A stretch of 5,506 nucleotides of DNA from Sulfuritalea sp. Its GTDB lineage: Bacteria > Pseudomonadota > Gammaproteobacteria > Burkholderiales > Rhodocyclaceae. Below are positions 1-3,870 of the stretch, piece by piece. The position numbers and the translations under genes are program-made. The notes beneath the pieces are model-generated. The model had not been told where the DNA came from and did no database searches. It was given only the letters and a program-made list of their open reading frames with translations. How positions within the stretch are numbered: the stretch's first letter is position 1; the number at the start of each line of letters is the position of its first letter. The stretch is from assembly GCA_022843505.1 (NCBI GenBank), contig JALHNN010000058.1, positions 1 to 5,506 of the forward strand, given 5' to 3'.

Positions 1-632
1 AACAGGTCGCCCTGGATCAGCTGCATCACGGCCGTGGTGTCGGCGTTGATGTAGTGCGCGCCGGTGGTGTGGAAGCAGGCGTTGCAGGAGGTCGAGACGT
101 GGATCATGGCCGGGATGCCGTGCTCCACCATCTTTTCGTAGATCGGGTACCAGTGGCGGTCGGTCAGCGGCGGCGAGGTCCAGTGGCCGCCGGATGGGTC
201 GGGGTTGAGGTTGATGCCGACGAAGCCGTAGTCCCTGACGCACTTCTCCAGCTCGGGGATGGAGGTCCTGGGATCCACGCCCGGCGACTGCGGCAGCATG
301 GCGGCGCCGATGAAGTGGTCGGGAAAGAGCTGCGCCACGCGATGGCACAGCTCGTTGCAGATCGCCGCCCAGGTGCTGCTGACGTTGAAATCGCCGATGT
401 GGTGGGCCATGAAGCTGGCGCGCGGCGAGAAGATGGTCAGATCGGTCCCGGGCTCCTGCATCTTCTTCAGCTGGTTGGTCGCTATGGACTCGCGCAGCTC
501 GTCGTCGCTGATCTTCAGCTCCGAGACCTTGGGCATCGCGGACGGATCCTTGATGCCGGCGATCTGGCGGTTGCGCCAGTCTTCGAGCGCCTTCGGCGCC
601 GTGGTGTAGTGGCCGTGGATGTCGATGATCAC
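1..632 (-). CDS. ligJ: 4-oxalomesaconate hydratase, LigJ/PmdE type (amidohydrolase family), C-terminus off the window
   Basis: Partial gene: 210 codons are visible and the 3' part lies beyond the left edge. The start is GTG at 632, chosen because TAGGAG sits 8 nt upstream and the protein then opens with IIDIHGHYTT, the amidohydrolase N-terminal metal motif. His6, His8 and His178 (in AMIHVSTS) fall at the positions I recall for zinc ligands of Sphingobium LigJ. Other family signatures are FSPRASFMAHH (68-78), GFVGINLNPDPSGGHW (136-151) and DRHWYPIYEKM (158-168). LigJ/PmdE hydrates 4-oxalomesaconate to 4-carboxy-4-hydroxy-2-oxoadipate in the cytoplasmic protocatechuate 4,5-cleavage (and gallate) pathway. 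It lies 11 nt downstream of the ModA-like gene and is surely cotranscribed with it. Related decarboxylases (aminocarboxymuconate-semialdehyde or gamma-resorcylate type) share the fold, but the visible motifs fit the hydratase better. Pathway partners (ligK, ligI, ligAB) are not in view. Confidence 0.85.
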   Translation of the reverse strand, partial: MIIDIHGHYTTAPKALEDWRNRQIAGIKDPSAMPKVSELKISDDELRESIATNQLKKMQEPGTDLTIFSPRASFMAHHIGDFNVSSTWAAICNELCHRVAQLFPDHFIGAAMLPQSPGVDPRTSIPELEKCVRDYGFVGINLNPDPSGGHWTSPPLTDRHWYPIYEKMVEHGIPAMIHVSTSCNACFHTTGAHYINADTTAVMQLIQGDL

Positions 633-640
633 TGGGTTTG

Positions 641-646
641 CTCCTA
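641..646 (-). promoter_or_regulatory. Ribosome binding site of ligJ inside the stop of the upstream gene
   Basis: On the minus strand the sequence reads TAGGAG, 8 nt before the GTG start at 632. Its first three bases are the stop codon of the ModA-like gene. This fixes the GTG as the start, because no ATG lies nearby, and suggests that translation of the two genes is coupled. Confidence 0.7.
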
Positions 647-1333
647 TGCGGGGTCCATGCCGTGCTTGCGCTTGGTCGCGGCCGCGGCGGGCGAGTGCAG
701 CCAGGCGAGCAGCGCGCGCGCCGCCTCCGGGGCCTGCGACGCGGCGCAGATGGCGCCGGAAAAGGTGGTGACGATCTCGCAGCCGGGCGGCATGCCGCCG
801 ATGACACGGATGCCGGGGGCGGAAAGCATTTCGCTTTGCTGCTGGAACCCCAGCGCCACCTTGCCTTCGGCGACCAGCCGCGCGACCGGCACCCCGGCCG
901 GCGCCTGGATGATGCGCCCGCGCACCCGGTCGGCCACGCCCCAGCGCTCGAACAGCTGCAGCAGGGCCGTACCGCTGGGGCCGGTTGAGTGGCCGATGCT
1001 TTCCGCCGCCAGCACGGCCGCGCGCAAGGCGCCCTCGGTGGAGATGTCGGGCACCGCCGCGCCCTCGGGCACGGCGATGGCCACCATCGACCTCACCAGA
1101 TCGACGCGCGACCCGGCCAGCACGCTGCCGCCGGCGGCCAGCTTGTCGATGGCATCGGCGGCAAGGATGACGACATCGAAGGCTTCGCCGCACTCGACGC
1201 GCCTGGCCGCATCGACGCCGCCGACCGACTCGATCGCGACCTCGACGCCGCTGGCCCGGCCGTAGGCAGCCGCCAGCTCCGCCAGCACCTGGCGCGTCGC
1301 CATCGACGAGATGCCCGTGATCCGATTTCCCAT
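644..1333 (-). CDS. ModA-like substrate-binding domain protein, no signal peptide
   Basis: A 229-residue protein of the molybdate-binding/bacterial extracellular solute-binding type (type II periplasmic-binding fold). The family pattern is ITGISSMATRQVLAELAAAY at the N-terminus, then GEAFDVVILAADAIDKLA (about 49-66), a GHSTGPSGTALLQLFERWG segment in the middle, and an end in KRKHGMDPA resembling the usual ModA C-terminus. True ModA proteins are secreted, but this one starts directly in the first beta strand with no hydrophobic leader, so it should be cytoplasmic unless the start is misread. Starting further downstream (Met11) would remove the first strand, so Met1 is preferred although no clear Shine-Dalgarno precedes it. 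It sits between lysR (51 nt upstream) and ligJ (11 nt downstream) on the same strand. No modB/modC is visible, so a molybdate transport role is not supported. A cytoplasmic binding or accessory role for a pathway intermediate is only a guess. Confidence 0.8.
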   Translation of the reverse strand: MGNRITGISSMATRQVLAELAAAYGRASGVEVAIESVGGVDAARRVECGEAFDVVILAADAIDKLAAGGSVLAGSRVDLVRSMVAIAVPEGAAVPDISTEGALRAAVLAAESIGHSTGPSGTALLQLFERWGVADRVRGRIIQAPAGVPVARLVAEGKVALGFQQQSEMLSAPGIRVIGGMPPGCEIVTTFSGAICAASQAPEAARALLAWLHSPAAAATKRKHGMDPA

Positions 1334-1360
1334 GACGTCATTCTGGCAAATGCCCGGCCC

Positions 1361-1380
1361 GCGGCCTAGGCATGGGCCGC
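1361..1380 (-). terminator. Small GC hairpin just downstream of lysR (weak terminator or leader structure)
   Basis: GCGGCC (1361-1366) and GGCCGC (1375-1380) form a 6-bp stem with an 8-nt loop in the 51-nt gap between the lysR stop and the ModA-like start. No T-tract follows on the minus strand, so it may only attenuate transcription or be a leader element. It directly abuts the outer end of the left inverted-repeat arm. Confidence 0.3.
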
Positions 1381-1407
1381 ACTACTAGCTATCGCGTTTT
1401 GTTATGG
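1381..1407 (+). repeat. Left arm of the 27-bp inverted repeat bracketing lysR
   Basis: This arm pairs in inverted orientation with 2332-2358, with 25 of 27 positions identical. The two differences are at 1385 (paired with 2354) and 1394 (paired with 2345). The shared core includes GTTTTGTTATGG (1396-1407 here, reverse complement in the other arm). On the minus strand this arm encodes the last residues of LysR (ITKRDS) and its TAG stop. It is A/T-rich compared with its surroundings. The 10 nt outside each arm show no obvious target-site duplication. Confidence 0.9.
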
Positions 1408-2335
1408 GCTGGCGCGCCCTTGCAGTTGCCCCGACCGACTCCGCCAGCACCAGCTCCTGCAGCAGGCGCATGGCACGCCGGCCCAGCGGCGTCGACGGCT
1501 TGTGCGCCGAGACCGCAAGGAACAGCGTGCTCGACAACCCCGGCTTGGCCAGAGGGCGCAGCACGAAGGCACCGGGACGACCGAAGGCGGCCAGCGCCGT
1601 GCGCGTCAGCACGGCATGGCCGTAGCCGGCCGCCACCAGGTCGAGGATGGCCGGCACGCCGGAGATTTCCAGCCGGATGTCGAGCTTGAGGTTGAGCAGG
1701 GCCGCCTGCGTCTCGATCAGCTTGCGCATGGCGTGGGTGCGCTCCGGCAGGATCAGCGGATAGGCGGTGAGGTCGGCCATCGGCAGGGGCAGCGCGCGGG
1801 CGGACTTGCCGACGGCCGGACTGACCAGGCCCAGCGGCTCGTCGAGCACCGGCGTGACCTCGATCGCGGGATTCGGCTCGGGATTGTGGATCAGGCCGAG
1901 GTCCACCCGGCCGGTGGCGATCCATTCCGTGAGGTGGGTCGACAGGCCCTCGACGATGGCCAGCCTGGCCTTGGGCAGGTGGCGGCGGAAGCCCTCGACC
2001 AGCGGCAGGGTGAGGCGCCGGCCGATGCTCGGCGGCAGGCCGATGACGATGCGGCCCGCCGGCTCGTCACGCGCGGCGGCGACATCCTCGGCGGCACGCG
2101 ACACCAGCTGCAGTATGCCGACGCTGTGGTCGAACAGACGCTGGCCGACCTCGGTCAGCACCACGCCGCGCCCGTTGCGCGTCAGCAAGGTGACATGCAG
2201 GTCGGTTTCGAGCAGGCGCACCTGGCGCGACAGCGCCGGCTGGGCGATGTTGAGGACCAGTGCGGCCTTGCTGAAGCTGCCCAGCTCGGCGACGCGCACG
2301 AAGTACTCGAGCTGCTTGAGGTTCATCGGTGCCAT
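1385..2335 (-). CDS. LysR-type transcriptional regulator
   Basis: A 316-residue protein of normal length for the family. The N-terminal winged helix-turn-helix starts at Met4 (MNLKQLEYFVRVAELGSFSK). The recognition region IAQPALSRQVRLLETDLHV is followed by the wing LLTRNGRGVVLTEVGQRL, up to about residue 65. A linker helix and a type II periplasmic-binding effector domain (about 93-300, from AGRIVIGLPPSIGRR) follow. Start: ATG at 2335 or ATG at 2326 (Met4). Neither has a convincing Shine-Dalgarno, and most LysR proteins begin like Met4. Context: upstream of the ModA-like and ligJ genes on the same strand, and divergent from the former TRAP operon. It probably responds to an aromatic acid or pathway intermediate and controls these neighbours; the ligand is unknown. 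Oddity: both ends of the gene lie inside the arms of an inverted repeat, so the C-terminal tail is repeat-encoded. Confidence 0.93.
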   Translation of the reverse strand: MAPMNLKQLEYFVRVAELGSFSKAALVLNIAQPALSRQVRLLETDLHVTLLTRNGRGVVLTEVGQRLFDHSVGILQLVSRAAEDVAAARDEPAGRIVIGLPPSIGRRLTLPLVEGFRRHLPKARLAIVEGLSTHLTEWIATGRVDLGLIHNPEPNPAIEVTPVLDEPLGLVSPAVGKSARALPLPMADLTAYPLILPERTHAMRKLIETQAALLNLKLDIRLEISGVPAILDLVAAGYGHAVLTRTALAAFGRPGAFVLRPLAKPGLSSTLFLAVSAHKPSTPLGRRAMRLLQELVLAESVGATARARQPITKRDS

Positions 2336-2358
2336 AACAAAACGAGATAGCTAATAGT
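2332..2358 (-). repeat. Right arm of the 27-bp inverted repeat bracketing lysR
   Basis: Inverted copy of 1381-1407 with 2 differences. It carries the ATG of lysR (2333-2335, minus strand) and the 23 nt just upstream, where a ribosome binding site would be expected but none is seen. Read on the plus strand it points toward the dctQ remnant, while the left arm read on the minus strand points toward the ModA-like gene. Each arm therefore has the same orientation relative to the unit it faces. A LysR operator is one reading; cassette ends or an inversion site are others. Confidence 0.9.
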
Positions 2359-2371
2359 ACTCGCAATGCCT

Positions 2372-2399
2372 TTGCGGCTGATTCGCTTCCTGTTGTATT
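2372..2399 (+). promoter_or_regulatory. Possible sigma-70 promoter for the dctQ remnant
   Basis: TTGCGG (2372-2377), a 16-nt spacer and TGTATT (2394-2399) lie 41 nt upstream of the dctQ start. The match is partial (3 of 6 and 4 of 6). If real, the right inverted-repeat arm would end about 14 nt upstream of the -35 box, a usual place for a LysR activator site. Confidence 0.3.
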
Positions 2400-2420
2400 G
2401 AACGAGAATTCAATGAACAA
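2392..2420 (-). promoter_or_regulatory. Possible lysR promoter with a dyad in its spacer
   Basis: On the minus strand, TTGTTC (2415-2420), a 17-nt spacer and TACAAC (2392-2397) form a partial sigma-70 match. The spacer coincides with a perfect dyad, ATTGAA-N6-TTCAAT, at 2397-2414, which could be an operator for a repressor or for LysR itself. The two divergent promoter candidates overlap here, so one bound protein could affect both. The assignment rests on visual matching only. Confidence 0.3.
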
Positions 2421-2430
2421 CCGTTCAGCC

Positions 2431-2435
2431 GGAGG
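2431..2435 (+). promoter_or_regulatory. dctQ: Shine-Dalgarno site of the dctQ remnant
   Basis: GGAGG lies 5 nt before the ATG at 2441. It is the strongest ribosome binding site in the window, although the gene it serves is broken, which suggests the damage is fairly recent. Confidence 0.7.
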
Positions 2436-2440
2436 TCGAG

Positions 2441-2701
2441 ATGCAGGAACCCAAGCCGCCCACGCCCTTTGCGCTGAAGGACAGCTTTGGCCCCGGCGGC
2501 AGTTTCCTGCTGTCGCTGTCGCGCCTGATGGCCATAATCGGCGGCCTGATCTTCGTCGGACTGGTGCTCATGTCGGTGGATTCCATCCTCGGCCGCAAGA
2601 CCGTGGGCTTCGTCGTCCCCGGCGGCGTCGAGGTGCTGCAGATGCTGGCGGCCTGCGCCTCGCCGTCCTTCTTTCCCTAATGCCACCTGTTGCATGGCGA
2701 C
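2441..2701 (+). pseudogene. dctQ: TRAP transporter small permease (DctQ family), truncated
   Basis: Only about the first half of a DctQ-type subunit is present. Residues 1-79 show a short cytoplasmic N-terminus (MQEPKPPTPFALKDSF), a first membrane helix (about 27-47, LSRLMAIIGGLIFVGLVLMS), the family segment VDSILGRKTVGF, and the start of helix 2 (PGGVEVLQMLAACAS). An in-frame TAA at 2678 ends the frame. Codons just after it read CHLLHGD in the same frame, which resembles the usual DctQ continuation of FFxYCH followed by GD. The TAA may therefore be a mutated Tyr codon (TAC/TAT). DctQ similarity then stops at about 2701, and DctP-like sequence begins in another frame. DctQ normally pairs with DctM in the inner membrane to drive sodium-coupled uptake of organic acids; this copy cannot work. 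The divergent LysR gene may once have controlled it. Confidence 0.8.
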
Positions 2702-3131
2702 AGAGCTGCCCTTCCTGACCAGGAACGCCACCACCGCCTCACCCGCCCTGTGGGAGTATGTGCAAGAGAACGCGCTCGACGAGTTCAAGGGCATCAAAGT
2801 GATCTTCATGCACATGCACGACGGCGCCACGTTCCACTTCGGCAAGGTCGGGCCGAAAACCCTGGAGGAGCTTCAGGGCCTCAAGGTGCGTGCCCCCCGC
2901 CGCCTCGGCAGCAAGATGATCGAGGCACTGGGCATGGTGCCGGTGCAGATGCCGGCGCCCCAGGTGCCGGAGGCGATATCCAAGGGCGTGGTCGACGGCG
3001 CCAACATTCCGTGGGAAGTCGTGACGCCGTTCAAGCTGCAGGAGATCACCAGGTTCCACGTCGAAGTACCGAAGGGCGCCAACGGCAAGGCGCTCTATGA
3101 CGAAGCGGTGATTCTGCTGAAGAAGCACGGC
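2702..3131 (+). pseudogene. dctP: TRAP transporter substrate-binding protein (DctP family) remnant, 5'-truncated with an internal gap
   Basis: From about 2703 the frame beginning ELPFLTRNATTASPALWEY matches the middle of a DctP solute receptor. It continues with TLEELQGLKVRAPRRLGSKM, which holds the conserved Arg that binds the ligand carboxylate. It then runs through PVQMPAPQVPEAISKGVVDG and WEVVTPFKLQEITRFHVEVP. The signal peptide and first domain are missing. At about 3069 the text jumps to KGANGKALYDEAVILLKKHG, which reads like the extreme C-terminus of the family, so roughly 80-90 residues seem to be deleted in frame. No proper stop follows LLKKHG: the frame stays open for about 530 more codons antisense to the thioesterase and iorB genes, which is an accident of GC-rich sequence. 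An ATG at 2694 exists but has no ribosome binding site. In intact systems DctP is periplasmic and delivers C4-dicarboxylates or aromatic and other organic acids to DctQM. Confidence 0.8.
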
Positions 3132-3157
3132 AGCCTGTCGGCGGCTGTCGCCGTTGC

Positions 3158-3190
3158 GAAGGGCAGGCAGCCACGAGGGGCCTGCCCTTC
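3158..3190. terminator. Perfect 11-bp hairpin between convergent units
   Basis: GAAGGGCAGGC (3158-3168) and GCCTGCCCTTC (3180-3190) pair perfectly around an 11-nt loop. It lies 17 nt past the stop of the minus-strand thioesterase gene and just after the TRAP remnant, where a shared bidirectional terminator is expected. Neither strand has a strong T-tract, only CTTCTTCC on the plus side, so termination may be partial. Confidence 0.6.
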
Positions 3191-3206
3191 TTCCTGCCCG
3201 TCGCGG

Positions 3207-3722
3207 TCAGGCGGCGGGCAATGCGCTGACCGCGCCCTCGGTCAGGCAGACGCCGCAGGCGGCCTGGCGGCAGCGCACGCAGGCGGCCTTGATGTCCTCG
3301 GGCACCGGTATCGACTTGATGCGCCGGGGATCGTCCGGATCGCGCACCGCGAACAGTCGCACCTCGCGGCCTTCGGCCAGTACCGTGTCGCCGCGTCGGG
3401 CCGTGTGGTGCATGACGAAGGTCTTGTTGTTCCACTGCTCGACCGTGGTCTCGATCTCGATGTCTTCGCCGTAGGTCGCCGAGTTGAGGAACTTGCACTG
3501 CACGTCGAGCACCGGCGTGCCGATGATGCCGCGCTCTTCTTCGGTGACATGCCAGCTGGGAATGCCGCAGGCGACGAAGAATTCGCGGCTGGCGGTGTCG
3601 AACCAGGTCAGGTAGTTGGCGAAGAAGACGATCTTGGCCGGATCGCATTCGGAAAAGGCGATGCGGTGGCGGTGGATGTGGCGGCGCTGGCAGGGCCCCA
3701 CCGGGGCGGCGATGTCGTTCAT
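3207..3722 (-). CDS. Acyl-CoA thioesterase, 4-hydroxybenzoyl-CoA thioesterase type, with a four-cysteine C-terminal tail
   Basis: A 171-residue hotdog-fold thioesterase. The segment IAFSECDPAKIVFFANYLTW (21-40) is the class signature of Pseudomonas 4-hydroxybenzoyl-CoA thioesterase. Asp27 corresponds to its catalytic Asp17, and ASREFF, CGIPSW, ERGIIGTP and the EQWNNKTFVMHH strand also follow that enzyme. It should hydrolyse an aromatic acyl-CoA to free acid plus CoA in the cytosol. It lies downstream of iorB on the same strand (144 nt gap), so an aryl-acyl-CoA made by IorAB is a plausible substrate. The start ATG at 3722 has GGGA about 8 nt upstream. Two additions are seen relative to the roughly 140-residue archetype: a His/Arg-rich leader (RRHIHRHR, 13-20), and after the core a tail with Cys148, Cys151, Cys156 and Cys159 (CxxC-x4-CxxC), which looks like a metal site. 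The family is certain; the exact substrate is inferred. Confidence 0.9.
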   Translation of the reverse strand: MNDIAAPVGPCQRRHIHRHRIAFSECDPAKIVFFANYLTWFDTASREFFVACGIPSWHVTEEERGIIGTPVLDVQCKFLNSATYGEDIEIETTVEQWNNKTFVMHHTARRGDTVLAEGREVRLFAVRDPDDPRRIKSIPVPEDIKAACVRCRQAACGVCLTEGAVSALPAA

Positions 3723-3741
3723 GTGGCGTTTCCCATCAATG

Positions 3742-3870
3742 TCAAACAGCAGGATGCGTCGCTGGTGATATCGAGCACTGCGAGCTCACTTGTAGCCCCG
3801 CCCTGGGGCGGGGATGGGGGTGGGGGGCCGGTTTGCCAGCTCCGATCGGGACGAAGGCGATGCGTTTCAT
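3742..3870 (-). other. Possible small open reading frame coupled to the end of iorB (doubtful)
   Basis: A 42-codon frame starts with an ATG overlapping the iorB stop (ATGA) and begins MKRIAFVPIGAGKP, which resembles a genuine protein N-terminus. It then runs into His-Pro-Arg-Pro repeats encoded by the C-tracts of the hairpin/G-tract element, and ends at 3742, 19 nt before the thioesterase start. It may be a small protein, the leftover start of a lost gene, or chance. No similarity is recognised and there is no clear ribosome binding site. Confidence 0.2.
3796..3827 (+). other. GC-rich hairpin overlapping a four-tract G-quadruplex motif
   Basis: CCCCGCCC (3796-3803) and GGGCGGGG (3806-3813) form a perfect 8-bp foldback around TG (7 bp with a 4-nt loop is more realistic). 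On the plus strand, G-runs of 4, 4, 5 and 6 bases at 3805-3827 are separated by only 1, 2 and 1 nt, an unusually compact quadruplex motif; the minus strand is the matching C-rich strand. It lies in the gap between iorB and the thioesterase gene. It could end or reduce transcription out of iorB, although no T-tract is present. Confidence 0.6.

Noticed and set aside
54..1265. 403-codon plus-strand open frame
   Set aside because: It is antisense to ligJ and the ModA-like gene; composition is biased, there is no domain and no ribosome binding site.
1502..2350. 282-codon plus-strand frame opposite lysR
   Set aside because: Shadow of lysR on the other strand, rich in Arg, Gln and Gly, with no recognisable family.
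1381..2358. Insertion sequence or integron cassette explanation for the inverted repeat
   Set aside because: There is no transposase or integrase between the arms, no target duplication seen outside them, and no attC-like site. It is kept only as one weak alternative among the repeat hypotheses.
3717..3745. Consensus TTGACA (3740-3745, minus strand) as a -35 box for the thioesterase
   Set aside because: At 17 nt spacing the -10 position is ATGAAC, the start codon itself, which is a poor match and would leave no leader.
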